Assembly (NCBI GenBank): GCA_017548075.1
Contig: JAFYNL010000058.1
Location: 1 to 53,585, forward strand
Reading direction: 5' to 3'
DNA from: Bacteroidaceae bacterium
Lineage (GTDB): Bacteria > Bacteroidota > Bacteroidia > Bacteroidales > Bacteroidaceae
DNA length: 53,585 nucleotides
The translations under genes were made by a program, and so were the position numbers. Positions within the stretch are counted from its first letter, which is position 1; the number at the start of each line of letters is the position of its first letter. The notes below the pieces were generated by a model, which searched no databases, was not told where the DNA came from, and saw nothing but the letters and a program-made list of their open reading frames with translations. Shown piece after piece: positions 32,558 to 42,285 of this stretch.

Positions 32558-33181
32558 ATGAAAAAGACAACTTTGACTCTTCTTACAGCTATGACGCTCT
32601 TGCTGTCGAGCTGCTTTGGCACAGGTATGGGAACTACATCTAACACCGCTTCAACCGGCAATATTTGGGGTAGTGTGCTTGGTAGCGTGTTGACTAATGT
32701 GTTGTTGGGTGGAATGACATACGACCAATCTGGCATTCTTGGTAGTTGGAGCTACAATGCTCCGAGTGCGGCCTTTACTACGCAAAAGACTCTGACAAAT
32801 GCTGGAGGTAATGCTACCGTTTCAAACATTACTTCGTCGCTGGCAAGCAGCTACAACAGTATTGGCATCAACAGTAACAACACCTCTTTCTCTTTCCTCG
32901 AAGGTAACAAGTTCTCGGCTAAGGTGAATGGTATTCCTTTCAGCGGAACCTATGCTTATAATCCGCAGAATGGTGAAATCTCGCTCAAGACGGCTTCTGA
33001 GACCATCAAGGGCAACGTTACAAAGACGGAGAGAGGAATGGGTCTGATGTTCGACTCTTCGCAGATGGCCAACATTCTTCAGAAGGAAGGTAAGGTCAGC
33101 AATACTGCTGCTGTTCAGGCAATCAGCAATCTTGCAAAGAGTGCTAATGGCGCTCGTGTAGGCTTTTTGCTGACAAAATAA
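32558..33181 (+). CDS. DUF4923-like lipoprotein
   Basis: 207 aa from the ATG at 32558, which opens a lipobox (MTLLLSSCFG); the longer frame adds 14 residues without signal features. Mature part: Gly/Ser/Asn-rich N-terminus (GTGMGTTSNTASTGNIWGSVLGSVL), then a lipocalin-like beta region (GILGSWSYNAPSAAFTT, SFSFLEGNKFSAKVNGIPFSGTYAYN) and a C-terminal helix. DUF4923 is Bacteroidetes-restricted and has no known role. The DUF4375 gene follows after 38 bp with no promoter seen. Confidence 0.78.
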   Translation: MKKTTLTLLTAMTLLLSSCFGTGMGTTSNTASTGNIWGSVLGSVLTNVLLGGMTYDQSGILGSWSYNAPSAAFTTQKTLTNAGGNATVSNITSSLASSYNSIGINSNNTSFSFLEGNKFSAKVNGIPFSGTYAYNPQNGEISLKTASETIKGNVTKTERGMGLMFDSSQMANILQKEGKVSNTAAVQAISNLAKSANGARVGFLLTK

Positions 33182-33219
33182 GTGAGGACGGTTGTTCGTG
33201 CAGAGCATAAGGACTGAAG

Positions 33220-33717
33220 ATGGAAGTCAAGATAGCTGAAGAAAAGCTGCGAGAGGCCGCGAGCAAAGGCGTTGATGCGTTCTTGACGCTGGTTCACGAC
33301 GCTATTCTCGAGGCAATTGGTGGCGAGGTGAATGCAGAGACTCTTCCGCTCTTGAATGGCGAACAAACGACTTTGCTGGCCTACTTCATCTTGCGAGAAG
33401 AGGTGATGGATGGCGGTTTCATTCAGCTCATCCACAATGGCTACGGACCATTCATCTTCCTCAATCCCTTCGCAAAAGCTATGAGGTTGTGGGGCGCCCA
33501 TGACTTTAGCAAACTCATCTACAAGGGACGCAAGCTCTTCGAACTGCATGGAGACAAGCTCACGGCTGATTGCTCGGACGAAGAATTCATGGCGCTCTTC
33601 GAACAATACCCTGATTTCGACGACCTCGACGATGAGTTCATCGAGATGGAAGAAGAGGTGACGGACATCATTGCCCACTATGTGGATGATAACTTAGAGA
33701 AGTTCATAAATGGCTAA
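33220..33717 (+). CDS. DMP19/DUF4375-family protein
   Basis: 165 aa, soluble and acidic (C-terminus [20 protein letters not shown]). The DMP19 hallmark [21 protein letters not shown] is intact. Members mimic DNA by surface acidity in some bacteria (Neisseria DMP19 binds a repressor), but function in Bacteroidetes is unknown. The smpB start lies 8 bp inside its end. Confidence 0.83.
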   Translation: MEVKIAEEKLREAASKGVDAFLTLVHDAILEAIGGEVNAETLPLLNGEQTTLLAYFILREEVMDGGFIQLIHNGYGPFIFLNPFAKAMRLWGAHDFSKLIYKGRKLFELHGDKLTADCSDEEFMALFEQYPDFDDLDDEFIEMEEEVTDIIAHYVDDNLEKFING

Positions 33718-34189
33718 GTCTTTGATTCCCAACAAGGGAACTGCGATAAACATCAAGAACAAACGGGCTGAGTTCGACTATCTTCTGCTCGACCAATATA
33801 CTGCAGGCATCGTTCTTACGGGTACTGAAATCAAGAGTATTCGCAAAGGCAAAGCGAGTCTTGTGGACACTTATTGTTATATAATAGGTGGCGAAGTGTG
33901 GGTGAAGAATATGTATATCGCGCAATACGAGCAAGGTTCCTACAATAACCACATGGAAAGGCGTGACCGTAAGCTCCTGCTCAACCGCAAAGAGATTCGC
34001 AAGATGCAGCAGACGGTCAAGTCGCCAGGCTTTAGCATCGTTCCAACTCTCCTGTTTGTCGATGAGAACGGACGAGCCAAACTCGACATCTATATTGCTC
34101 GAGGCAAGAAGGAATATGACAAGCGCGAGACGCTGAAGGAGAAAGAAGATAGGAGAGCGATTGACCGTCAGTTCAAGAAGGACTACTAA
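33710..34189 (+). CDS. smpB: tmRNA-binding protein SmpB
   Basis: 159 aa. Binds the tRNA-like part of tmRNA in ribosome rescue. Conserved strands: [41 protein letters not shown], and the basic C-terminal tail [22 protein letters not shown] that reaches into the mRNA channel. The tmRNA gene itself is not in the window. Its stop overlaps the next ATG as TAATG. Confidence 0.96.
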   Translation: MAKSLIPNKGTAINIKNKRAEFDYLLLDQYTAGIVLTGTEIKSIRKGKASLVDTYCYIIGGEVWVKNMYIAQYEQGSYNNHMERRDRKLLLNRKEIRKMQQTVKSPGFSIVPTLLFVDENGRAKLDIYIARGKKEYDKRETLKEKEDRRAIDRQFKKDY

Positions 34190-35295
34190 TGCGAGATAGA
34201 TATAAACAGATAAAGAACGAGAGCGAGTTGGCTCAATTGCTGGAGCAGACTGAGGAGGAACTGAGGAGGATTGCCTTTCAGAACCTTAATTTCTGTGCTT
34301 ATGAGGAACTTTCGCTAAGGCATATCTATCGCGAGTGCCTCTTCTTGAGTTGTCGTCTGCCGATGGGACTCAAGCGTCAGTCAAGGGATTGTCTCTTCTT
34401 GCCCAATATGGGCGAGGAATTTGGCTTCCCCAATCATCTCTATTCACCTGAAGAACTCTACGAAGGCTTTGACCCTGAGCATCCGGAAAGCTACGAGAAA
34501 TGCTATGATGGCCGTGTTTATCGGCATTTCCTCAAGAAGGGAAAGTATGCGACTGACATTAAGGAAACGCTGGCTCGAACGCTTCATGACCACTCCATAA
34601 GCGATTGTCTGCAGGACTTTCTCTCGCGTTTCGATGAACGCAAGCTCGTCGGAGTGATGGGAGGACATGGGCTTTCGAGGCTCGATCAAGCATATCTCCA
34701 AGTGGTGCGACTGAGCAAACGACTTGCCGAAGCAGGTTTCCTGATGATTTCTGGCGGTGGTCCTGGGGCAATGGAGGCAACGCATCTGGGTGCTTGGATG
34801 GCTGGAAGAAGCGAAGAAGAACTGCAGGAAGCGCTCTCTATTCTGTCTGTGGCGCCTCTTTATACTGACAGGCTTTGGCTCTCAACTGCTTGGGAAGTCC
34901 ATGATTGCTTCCCCAATCTTGGTTACGAAAGTCTTGGCGTTCCCACTTGGCTTTATGGTCACGAGCCTTCCACGCCACTTGCCACACACATCGCGAAGTA
35001 CTTCGACAACAGTATTCGCGAGGATGGCATCCTCACTATCTCAAAAGGTGGAATCATCTTTACACCCGGCAGTGCAGGCACTCTGCAGGAGGTCTTCCAG
35101 GAAGCGGTGCAGAATCATTATCTCACATTTGGTTACGCTTCCCCGATGATCTTTATGGGCAAGCAGTTTTGGACAGAGGAAGTGCCCGTCTGGCCTTTGA
35201 TTATGAACCTAGTAGAAAAGGGTAGATACAAGAATCTCATCCTCTGTTTGACAGACGATGCAGGTGAAGCGCAACGAGTTCTAGAAGGAAAATAA
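34189..35295 (+). CDS. LOG/PpnN-like Rossmann nucleotide-binding protein
   Basis: 368 aa. About 150 N-terminal residues of unknown role precede a LOG-type domain: VGVMGGHGLSRLD, MISGGGPGAMEATHLGAWMAG and TPGSAGTLQEVFQEAV, where the usual PGGxGT is PGSAGT. LOG/PpnN proteins release bases from nucleoside monophosphates; the altered motif means activity should not be assumed. Last gene of DUF4375-smpB-LOG. Confidence 0.8.
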   Translation: MRDRYKQIKNESELAQLLEQTEEELRRIAFQNLNFCAYEELSLRHIYRECLFLSCRLPMGLKRQSRDCLFLPNMGEEFGFPNHLYSPEELYEGFDPEHPESYEKCYDGRVYRHFLKKGKYATDIKETLARTLHDHSISDCLQDFLSRFDERKLVGVMGGHGLSRLDQAYLQVVRLSKRLAEAGFLMISGGGPGAMEATHLGAWMAGRSEEELQEALSILSVAPLYTDRLWLSTAWEVHDCFPNLGYESLGVPTWLYGHEPSTPLATHIAKYFDNSIREDGILTISKGGIIFTPGSAGTLQEVFQEAVQNHYLTFGYASPMIFMGKQFWTEEVPVWPLIMNLVEKGRYKNLILCLTDDAGEAQRVLEGK

Positions 35296-35631
35296 AAGGG
35301 CGCACTGGAGATGTGATGAAACTCCGAAAAACAGGTTTTGAGGGTTCGCTGCCTCTGTAATCCATCTAACCACATTGGGATGGCCCGCCATTAGCACACG
35401 AAACATTTCTCGGTAATAAAATGTAAATTGATGAGTATCCCGATCAAACCAGTACGCCCGTATGATGTCTGTGTCTTAACCACTGTAAGACCATTTCGGA
35501 CTTCAATGATACTGCAAAAATAGGCATTCTTATCTTATTCTGCAAGCTTTTTAACATTTTTCTTTCGCTCAGCTTGTCTTTTTCTCGAATTCTTCCTAAT
35601 TTTGTTATGGAAAACGCAAGAAAAAGCACTT
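35296..35631. other. Non-coding stretch upstream of malQ with several small hairpins
   Basis: No credible ORF and no array unit. Not AT-rich until about 35510. Small stems: ATGG-CCCG-CCAT near 35375, TTGAT/ATCAA near 35429, GTCTT/AAGAC (35475-35493). On the minus strand one part resembles a tRNA D-arm, without matching acceptor arms. It could be an unrecognised RNA or decayed sequence. Confidence 0.5.
35573..35604 (+). promoter_or_regulatory. Promoter of malQ
   Basis: CTTG (35573-35576), 20 bp, TAATTTTG (35597-35604); ATG at 35632. Confidence 0.72.
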
Positions 35632-38085
35632 ATGACGCTTAATTTCTCGATAGAATACAGGACAGAGTGGGGACAGAACGTTGAAGTGGAACTTTGCTTC
35701 CTTTCTTCGGAGGGCAAAACACATTGGCAACGCATCCCTCTCGAGACGGATGACGGCCTGATTTGGAGGGGGTTATGCACGCTCAAAGCACGGAGCAAGC
35801 AGTTCAGATATACGTATATAATTACAACTGAAAGTGAGGTTGTGAGACGAGAATGGGACGTTGTTCCCAGACTTTTCCCTGCTGACGATGCACGAACCTA
35901 CTTCTTCATTGACCATTGGCGCGATATTCCGGAGTCTTCTCATTGTTATACGGATGCTTATCAGGTTGCTTCAGGGCAGGACAAACTGCCGGAAACTTCT
36001 GTGGCGCTCTTCCCTAAAACCTATCTTTTCCGCGTTCAGGCTCCTCAACTTGCTAAGGGAGAACGGGTTGCACTTGTGGGCGACCAACCGACTTTGGGCA
36101 ATTGGGATGTGGAACGAGCCTTGCCGATGGTGCATTCGAAGCAGCAAGAATGGCTTCTTTCCATTAGTGGCGACGGACTTCGTCTGCCTTTCCAATATAA
36201 ATATGTGGTAATAGGGGAGGACCAAACAATTAAATGGGAGGAAGGTCCAAACAGGCAGAGTCCAGAATCTCAACTCTCTGTCTTTGATTCCAAATGGGTG
36301 ATTTCTCTTTCCGATGGTCAGATAAGATTGGGAACTTCCCATTGGAAAGTGGCTGGCCTCGTGGTTCCTCTCTTCTCTCTTCGCTCAGAAGGCAGTCAAG
36401 GAGTAGGTGATTTCGGCGACCTTAAAGAGATTGCCGATTGGGCTGCTCAAGCGGGAATGCATGCCGTTCAACTGCTTCCTATTTACGATACCATTCAGGA
36501 AGGCAAGGAGACTGACAGCTATCCCTATAATGCGATTAGTGTTCATGCTCTTCATCCTATTTATGCCGACCTTCGTCAGTTGCCGCTCTCGGACAAGAAG
36601 GAACTCGCTACATTCCAGAAGAAATGGCAGAAACTGAATGCACTTCCTGCATTGGATTATGTAGAAGTCATCAAGTTGAAGGTTGAATACTTGCGTCTTT
36701 ATTATAAGGAACAAGTGGAAGGCGTTTTTCAAAAGGCAGACTATCAAACTTTTGCGAAAGATAATGCCGAGTGGTTGCTGCCGTATAGTGTCTTCTGTCA
36801 TCTGCGAGACACTTATGGAACGCCTGACTTCTCGAAGTGGAAGAGGCTTTCAACTTACAACAGGAGTGCCGTTACGAAGTACATCGACGCTCATTCTGAG
36901 GAGGTTAGCTTCTATGCTTTCGTGCAATATCTCCTGCATAAACAACTCTCCGAAGCAGCCGAATATGCCCATCATCGCAAGGTTTTCCTGAAGGGAGATT
37001 TGCCGATAGGCATCAGTCCAAAGAGTGTGGAAGCTTGGCAAGAGCCGCATCTCTTCAACATGAATATGGTGGCAGGTGCTCCTCCAGATGACTTCTCGAG
37101 GACGGGACAAAACTGGGGTTTCCCGACTTATGATTGGGAACGAATGGCTGAAGACGGTTATCTTTGGTGGCGACAAAGGTTGGGAGGAATGGCACAATAC
37201 TTCAGCGCATATCGCATAGACCACATTCTCGGCTTCTTCCGCATTTGGTCAATTCCCAAAAGCAGTCCTGATGCTTTGCTCGGACAGTTCTCTCCGGCCT
37301 TACCTCTAAGCAAGGAAGAGATAGAATCTTACGGAATGGCGTTCCATAAAGAGCTTTTCGTGCCTGATGCAAAAGAGCCGAAACGCTTTCATCCGCGAAT
37401 CGGAGTGATTGGCGAGAAAGCCTGGCGTTCGTTGGTCAAGTACGAGCAAGATGCTTTCATCCGTCTTTACGAGGACTTTTTCTTCCGTCGCCATAATGAT
37501 TTTTGGGCGTCTCAAGCCATGAAGAAACTGCCTGCACTCTTGGACGCAAGCAATATGCTGGTTTGTGGCGAAGACCTAGGAATGGTGCCAGAATGTGTTG
37601 GGCCAGTCATGAAGCAACTTGGCATCCTCAGTCTCGAAATACAAGCTATGCCGAAGACTTATGGTGTTCCGTTTGCTCAACTTCATGAGAATCCTTATCG
37701 AAGCGTGGATACTATCTTCACACACGATATGCCGACGCTTCGCCTTTGGTGGAAAGAGAATCCTGAACGCACGCAATTATATTATAATAATGTATTGGAG
37801 CATGATGGAAAGGCTCCCGAAGAACCGTCAGGTTGGCTTTGTGAGGAGATAATTGCCCATCATCTGAACTCGCCCTCGATGCTTTGTCTCATCAGTCTTC
37901 AAGATTGGCTTTCGATAGATGAACGTTTGAGGAATCCAAACTTAGAAGAAGAGCGCATTAATGTTCCCGCTAATCCCAAGAACTATTGGCGTTACAGGAT
38001 GCATCTTCCAATATCGGAACTCAAGCAAGCAAAAGCTTTCAACGAATGTCTGCAACTGCTCATCTCTCGTTCCGAAAGAGCATAA
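35632..38085 (+). CDS. malQ: 4-alpha-glucanotransferase (amylomaltase) with two CBM20 domains
   Basis: 817 aa from the ATG at 35632; the frame extends to a TTG inside the promoter, which is not used. Two N-terminal starch-binding CBM20 domains (about 1-105 and 125-225, the second with GDQPTLGNWDVERALPM) precede a GH77 catalytic domain. Nucleophile Asp in YRIDHILGFFRIWSIP, acid/base Glu in VCGEDLGMVPE, third carboxylate in FTHDMPTLRLWW. It moves glucan chains between maltodextrins or glycogen. No signal peptide, so cytoplasmic. The domain order matches plant DPE2-type enzymes and other Bacteroidetes MalQ. Confidence 0.94.
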   Translation: MTLNFSIEYRTEWGQNVEVELCFLSSEGKTHWQRIPLETDDGLIWRGLCTLKARSKQFRYTYIITTESEVVRREWDVVPRLFPADDARTYFFIDHWRDIPESSHCYTDAYQVASGQDKLPETSVALFPKTYLFRVQAPQLAKGERVALVGDQPTLGNWDVERALPMVHSKQQEWLLSISGDGLRLPFQYKYVVIGEDQTIKWEEGPNRQSPESQLSVFDSKWVISLSDGQIRLGTSHWKVAGLVVPLFSLRSEGSQGVGDFGDLKEIADWAAQAGMHAVQLLPIYDTIQEGKETDSYPYNAISVHALHPIYADLRQLPLSDKKELATFQKKWQKLNALPALDYVEVIKLKVEYLRLYYKEQVEGVFQKADYQTFAKDNAEWLLPYSVFCHLRDTYGTPDFSKWKRLSTYNRSAVTKYIDAHSEEVSFYAFVQYLLHKQLSEAAEYAHHRKVFLKGDLPIGISPKSVEAWQEPHLFNMNMVAGAPPDDFSRTGQNWGFPTYDWERMAEDGYLWWRQRLGGMAQYFSAYRIDHILGFFRIWSIPKSSPDALLGQFSPALPLSKEEIESYGMAFHKELFVPDAKEPKRFHPRIGVIGEKAWRSLVKYEQDAFIRLYEDFFFRRHNDFWASQAMKKLPALLDASNMLVCGEDLGMVPECVGPVMKQLGILSLEIQAMPKTYGVPFAQLHENPYRSVDTIFTHDMPTLRLWWKENPERTQLYYNNVLEHDGKAPEEPSGWLCEEIIAHHLNSPSMLCLISLQDWLSIDERLRNPNLEEERINVPANPKNYWRYRMHLPISELKQAKAFNECLQLLISRSERA

Positions 38086-38097
38086 CAGAAAAAACAA

Positions 38098-38216
38098 CTA
38101 CTGTTAGGTCGGCAAACTTAACGTGGTTAAATCGCAAACTTAACGTGTTATATTTGCAAAGTTAACGTGTTAAGATTGCAATCGTAACGTGTTACGTTTG
38201 GCAACAACCCACGTTA
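38098..38216. repeat. 22-bp palindrome array 6 (six units)
   Basis: Core centres near 38103, 38124, 38145, 38167, 38189 and 38212. Cores TAACGTGGTTA, TAACGTGTTA three times, then CCCACGTTA. It fills the whole space between the malQ stop (38085) and the mltG stop (38222); the mltG end reads directly out of it. Confidence 0.88.
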
Positions 38217-38221
38217 TGTTT

Positions 38222-39226
38222 TTAACGTATCCCTCTTTCATTGAGTGCCCTCACATATCGACGAGCATTCGCATAGTGCTCTGAAAGCGTTCTGGCAAAG
38301 TTGTGAGTACCCGAGAAATCCTCTTTCGCGCACATATACAGGAAGTCGTGTTCGGCATGATTCAGAACTGCGTCCAGTCCTGCAATACTTGCAATTCGGA
38401 TAGGACCTGGAGGAAGTCCTGCGACGCGATATGTATTATAGGGACTCTCGACGAGAAGATGCTTGTTGAGGATGCGGCGAAGCGAGAAATCTCCAACTGC
38501 GAACTTAACTGTCGGGTCGGCCTGAAGATTCATTCCAATACGCAGACGATTGAGGTATAGGCCTGCAATCATCGGCTTTTCAGCATCGTTGGCAGTCTCT
38601 TCATCTACGATACTTGCAAGAGTTGCAACTTGTTCGTGAGTCAGTCCTATTGCCTCTGCCTTCGCTTTTCTTTCGGCCGTCCAGAAGCGATTGTTCTCCT
38701 TTTCCATTCGTTCAACAAGTTTGTCGACAGGAATGTCCCAATAAACTTCGTAAGTGTTCGGAATGAAGAGGGCAGGAATGGTGGCAGTCGTGTAACCTCG
38801 ATCCGCACAATAAGTACTGTCCGTCAAGGCTTGGGCAATCTCGGCAGAATCCACCATCAGGCTTTGAGAAAGCACAGAAGCGAGCTTGTCCATCGTTCTT
38901 GCAGTCGGAACAACAAGGTTCATCGGCTCTTGAGTCCCGTTTCGGAGCAGACGATAAAGTTGCAGGCAAGTCATTTCAGGCAGAACATGATAGCGACCAG
39001 TTCTGGGATGAATGCTGAATACCTTATTATATATGTCCCATCGCCAACCCAGTTCGGACTTTGCTTTGAGGCTATCCAGATTGTCGTCTCTGTCGATGTA
39101 AATCAACCTTCCCAGTCCTTCGTCTCCGCTTGGAGCCTTAGCAGATATCAGAGAATACGTAAAACCCGTTGCTCCAGCCACAATCGCGACCAGAATACCT
39201 ATCAGCCAAAGAAACTTCTTACTCAT
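38222..39226 (-). CDS. mltG: Endolytic murein transglycosylase MltG
   Basis: 334 aa. One N-terminal membrane anchor (FLWLIGILVAIVAGATGFTYSL), a LysM-like part, then the YceG catalytic domain: IPNTYEVYWDIPVD, the catalytic Glu in LASIVDEETANDAEKPMIAGLYLNRL, MNLQADPTVKFAVG and the family end SPYNTYRVAGLPPGPIRIAS. It cuts nascent glycan strands and sets their length. Confidence 0.93.
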   Translation of the reverse strand: MSKKFLWLIGILVAIVAGATGFTYSLISAKAPSGDEGLGRLIYIDRDDNLDSLKAKSELGWRWDIYNKVFSIHPRTGRYHVLPEMTCLQLYRLLRNGTQEPMNLVVPTARTMDKLASVLSQSLMVDSAEIAQALTDSTYCADRGYTTATIPALFIPNTYEVYWDIPVDKLVERMEKENNRFWTAERKAKAEAIGLTHEQVATLASIVDEETANDAEKPMIAGLYLNRLRIGMNLQADPTVKFAVGDFSLRRILNKHLLVESPYNTYRVAGLPPGPIRIASIAGLDAVLNHAEHDFLYMCAKEDFSGTHNFARTLSEHYANARRYVRALNERGIR

Positions 39227-39249
39227 TGCCCTTAAAGTTAATTTCTATG

Positions 39250-39280
39250 CAAAAGTACATAAAAACACTTGAAAAGCAAA
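39250..39280 (-). promoter_or_regulatory. Promoter of mltG
   Basis: Minus-strand TTTG (39280-39277), 19 bp, TACTTTTG (39257-39250). Confidence 0.75.
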
Positions 39281-39286
39281 ATTTTT

Positions 39287-39310
39287 CACTTTTCACTTTT
39301 CACTTTTCAC
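39287..39310. repeat. Tandem CACTTTT heptamers
   Basis: Three full copies plus CAC, lying between the mltG promoter and the tRNA-Thr promoter. Seven-base periods also build the inverted repeats at 7.97 and 20.1 kb. Confidence 0.8.
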
Positions 39311-39319
39311 ATTTTGTTG

Positions 39320-39327
39320 TATCTTTG
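39320..39327 (+). promoter_or_regulatory. -7 box for tRNA-Thr
   Basis: TATCTTTG followed by C, 12 bp before the mature tRNA end. The -33 position falls in or beside the heptamer run. Confidence 0.65.
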
Positions 39328-39339
39328 CACCCGCAAATC

Positions 39340-39412
<73 letters not shown>

Positions 39413-39427
39413 CCTGAAACGCATTTG

Positions 39428-39460
39428 GAGAGACTCTTTAACGAGCCTCTCTTTTTGTTT
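39428..39460 (+). terminator. Terminator of tRNA-Thr
   Basis: GAGAGACTC pairs with GAGCCTCTC (one mismatch, 6-base loop), followed by TTTTTGTTTTT. Confidence 0.85.
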
Positions 39461-39514
39461 TTATGGATTTTGGAGCTAAATTCACAACAGTATCTGAAAA
39501 AAGATGGGCTTTCG

Positions 39515-41611
39515 CTACGAGATTTGGCTCCAGTCTTGTTGCTCTTTCTTGAGTTCCTGAAGATGGCGGCGAAGCAGAGTGTTCTCCTTCGCTTGCAGGT
39601 CTGGATCGGCATCGAGGACAAAGGAAGCGGTATCGCGAGCCAGTTGCACGAGTTGTCCATCCCTTCCAAGATTGGCCAGTTTCAAGTTGAAAGCGATGCC
39701 GCTTTGCTGCGTTCCTTCCAAATCGCCTGGCCCTCGCAACTTCAGGTCGGCTTCCGCAATCTCGAAGCCGTCGTTAGTCTCCGTCATAATCTGCAGGCGT
39801 TTGCGTGTCTCGGCCGACAGCTTGAAGTTCGACACGAGGATGCAATACGATTGTTCTGCTCCGCGACCAACTCTACCGCGCAACTGATGGAGCTGCGAAA
39901 GTCCGAACCGCTCGGCATTCTGGATTATCATAACAGAGGCGTTAGGAACGTTCACGCCCACCTCTATGACAGTAGTTGCGACGAGGATTTGCGTTTCGCC
40001 CGACACGAATTTCTGCATCTCGGCATCCTTTTCGCTTGGCTTCATTTTGCCATGAACCATACTGATTTTGTACTGAGGAAACACTTCTTTGAGGTGCACG
40101 AATTCGTCTTGCACGTTCTTCAGGTCGAGTTTCTCGCTCTCTTTTACTAGCGGGAAAACGAAATAGATTTGATGTCCAGCCTCAATCTCGCGGATGACGC
40201 CACGATATAGTTGTTCCGGCTGATTGTCGTAAATGTGCATCGTCCGCACAGGTTTGCGGCCAGGCGGCAACTCGTCGATAACGGAAACGTCGAGGTCGCC
40301 ATAAAGTGTCATGGCGAGTGTGCGGGGAATGGGCGTCGCAGTCATCACAAGAACATGCGGACAGACCTCGCTCTTCTGCCAAAGACGGGCACGTTGAGCT
40401 ACTCCGAAACGATGTTGCTCGTCGATGATGACAAGCCCCAGATTCTTGAACTGAACGTTGTCCTCGATGACGGCATGCGTGCCAATCAGTATGTCTATGC
40501 TGCCGTCCAGAAGGCCTTCCTCAATGGCTTTGCGCCGTTTGCCCTTGACATTGCCCGTCAGCAACTCGACACGAACGGGCATGTCCTTCAGGAAGTTGAG
40601 GAATGTCTGCAAGTGTTGTTCCGCGAGAATCTCGGTTGGAGCCATGATGCAGGCTTGGCATCCGTTGTCGATGGCAATGAGCATAACCATCAGAGCCACA
40701 AGGGTTTTGCCACTTCCGACGTCTCCCTGTAAGAGGCGATTCATTTGATGTCCGCTCTTCATGTCAGCATGCATCTCGCGGATAACACGCTTCTGTGCTT
40801 CCGTCAATTGGAAGGGGAGGTAGTTATGGTAGAAGTTGTTGAACGCCTCGCCAACCCGAGAGAACCGTCGTCCCACACGTTCCTGCTGCCTTTTGCGTGC
40901 GTATGACATGATGACGAGCTGGATGAAGAACAGTTCTTCGAACTTGAGTCGCATGTTTGCGGCAGCCAACTCGTCGGCCGTAGTGGGGTAGTGAGCGGCA
41001 CGAAGTGCTTTGTCGAGGGGCATGAGGTGCAGCCTGTCGATGAGGTATTGCGGCAGAGTTTCGGGAAGTGTCCAGGTGAGTTTGCTGAAAAGGGCACTCG
41101 TGAAGTTCTCCAGCGTGCGTGACGTCATGCCGGCCTTTTTCATGCGTTCCGTCGTGCTGTAGTAGGGCTGCATGCTCATCTTGCTGAGTGTCATCGATTC
41201 TGGCTTGTCGAGGTCGGGATGAATGACACTCAATCTGCCTCCATAAACACCTGGACGACCGAAGAGGATGTAGTCTTTCCTTATCTTGACGCTTTTCTTG
41301 ATGAAGCTGATGCCATGAAACCATGTGACGTCAAGGAACATCTCGCCGTCCCAGAAATGCCCCGTCAGTCGGTGTTTGCGTCCCTGTCCTGCCTCCTCGA
41401 AACTGAGGAATTGTCCCATGACCTGCACGAAAGGCATTTCTGTGGTCAGTTCCCTTATTTTGTAGAGGCGGCTGCGGTCGATGTGCTTGTATGGGAAGGT
41501 GTATAACAAGTCGTGCCAGGTCTTGATGCCCAGTTCTGCTTCCAACATCTTTGCCCTTTGCGGACCGATGCCGGGAAGGTAGTTGATGGCTTGTTGTCGC
41601 AGGTCTTCCAT
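39515..41611 (-). CDS. recG: ATP-dependent DNA helicase RecG
   Basis: 698 aa, normal length. It remodels stalled replication forks and Holliday junctions. N-terminal wedge/OB domain (about 1-230), then superfamily 2 motifs: LQGDVGSGKTLVALM (I), APTEILAEQH (Ia), IIDEQHRFGVAQRA (II), MTATPIPRT (III), ATTVIEVGVNVPNA (V) and QLRGRVGRG (VI). It begins 8 bp after ispD. Confidence 0.97.
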   Translation of the reverse strand: MEDLRQQAINYLPGIGPQRAKMLEAELGIKTWHDLLYTFPYKHIDRSRLYKIRELTTEMPFVQVMGQFLSFEEAGQGRKHRLTGHFWDGEMFLDVTWFHGISFIKKSVKIRKDYILFGRPGVYGGRLSVIHPDLDKPESMTLSKMSMQPYYSTTERMKKAGMTSRTLENFTSALFSKLTWTLPETLPQYLIDRLHLMPLDKALRAAHYPTTADELAAANMRLKFEELFFIQLVIMSYARKRQQERVGRRFSRVGEAFNNFYHNYLPFQLTEAQKRVIREMHADMKSGHQMNRLLQGDVGSGKTLVALMVMLIAIDNGCQACIMAPTEILAEQHLQTFLNFLKDMPVRVELLTGNVKGKRRKAIEEGLLDGSIDILIGTHAVIEDNVQFKNLGLVIIDEQHRFGVAQRARLWQKSEVCPHVLVMTATPIPRTLAMTLYGDLDVSVIDELPPGRKPVRTMHIYDNQPEQLYRGVIREIEAGHQIYFVFPLVKESEKLDLKNVQDEFVHLKEVFPQYKISMVHGKMKPSEKDAEMQKFVSGETQILVATTVIEVGVNVPNASVMIIQNAERFGLSQLHQLRGRVGRGAEQSYCILVSNFKLSAETRKRLQIMTETNDGFEIAEADLKLRGPGDLEGTQQSGIAFNLKLANLGRDGQLVQLARDTASFVLDADPDLQAKENTLLRRHLQELKKEQQDWSQIS

Positions 41612-41619
41612 ATTAGGTT

Positions 41620-42285
41620 TTATGACTGATGCAAGAATTTTAGGTCGGCAGGCGTGGTGATTTTGATGTTCTCTCGGTTGCCTTCCACCATTGTAATCTC
41701 TTTCCCAAGGGCTTCAACTACCGAAGCATCGTCTGTGAAAGTTTCCGAATAAGGCTGCTGATAGGCTTTCCGAAGCAAGTCAAGAGGAAAGACTTGAGGC
41801 GTTTGAACCAAACGGTACTCGTCGCGAGGCCGCGTGATGCTCTTGCCGTCAGGAAGAATTTGGCGAACCGTCTCAACGACAGGAACGACGGGAACTACCG
41901 CTTTACCTTGGGCAGCCGCTTCGTAGCAACGTTGGATGGTTTCTTTCGACACGAATGGCCGCACGCCATCATGCACGCCAACAACCGCTTCTTCATCATT
42001 CGGAAGAAGAGCCAAGCCGTTCTTAACGCTGTGGAAGCGTGTTTCGCCGCCCTTTGAAATCAGTTTCGGGGAGCAGAAGTCATGGTCCTTGCAAAGCTTT
42101 TGCCAATAGTCGTGTTGGTCGGCAGGCAAGACAAGCACAATCTCAACGCCGTCGAGTGCCTTACGGAAAGCCTCGATGGTGTGCATCAAGATGGGTTTTC
42201 CTTCGATGGGCAGGAACTGCTTTGGCACTTCTCCACCCATGCGAAGTCCCTTGCCTCCGGCTACAATGATTGCAAACGACTTCAT
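41620..42285 (-). CDS. ispD: 2-C-methyl-D-erythritol 4-phosphate cytidylyltransferase
   Basis: 221 aa from the ATG at 42285, chosen because the fold begins there ([17 protein letters not shown]) and it overlaps the DJ-1-like stop as ATGA; the longer frame reads through DJ-1. Third step of the MEP isoprenoid pathway (CTP + MEP). Conserved: the phosphate-binding [49 protein letters not shown] and [11 protein letters not shown]. Confidence 0.95.
   Translation of the reverse strand: MKSFAIIVAGGKGLRMGGEVPKQFLPIEGKPILMHTIEAFRKALDGVEIVLVLPADQHDYWQKLCKDHDFCSPKLISKGGETRFHSVKNGLALLPNDEEAVVGVHDGVRPFVSKETIQRCYEAAAQGKAVVPVVPVVETVRQILPDGKSITRPRDEYRLVQTPQVFPLDLLRKAYQQPYSETFTDDASVVEALGKEITMVEGNRENIKITTPADLKFLHQS

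Noticed and set aside
35475-35493. tRNA gene before malQ
   Set aside because: Only a D-arm-like piece fits; anticodon stem and acceptor stem do not pair.
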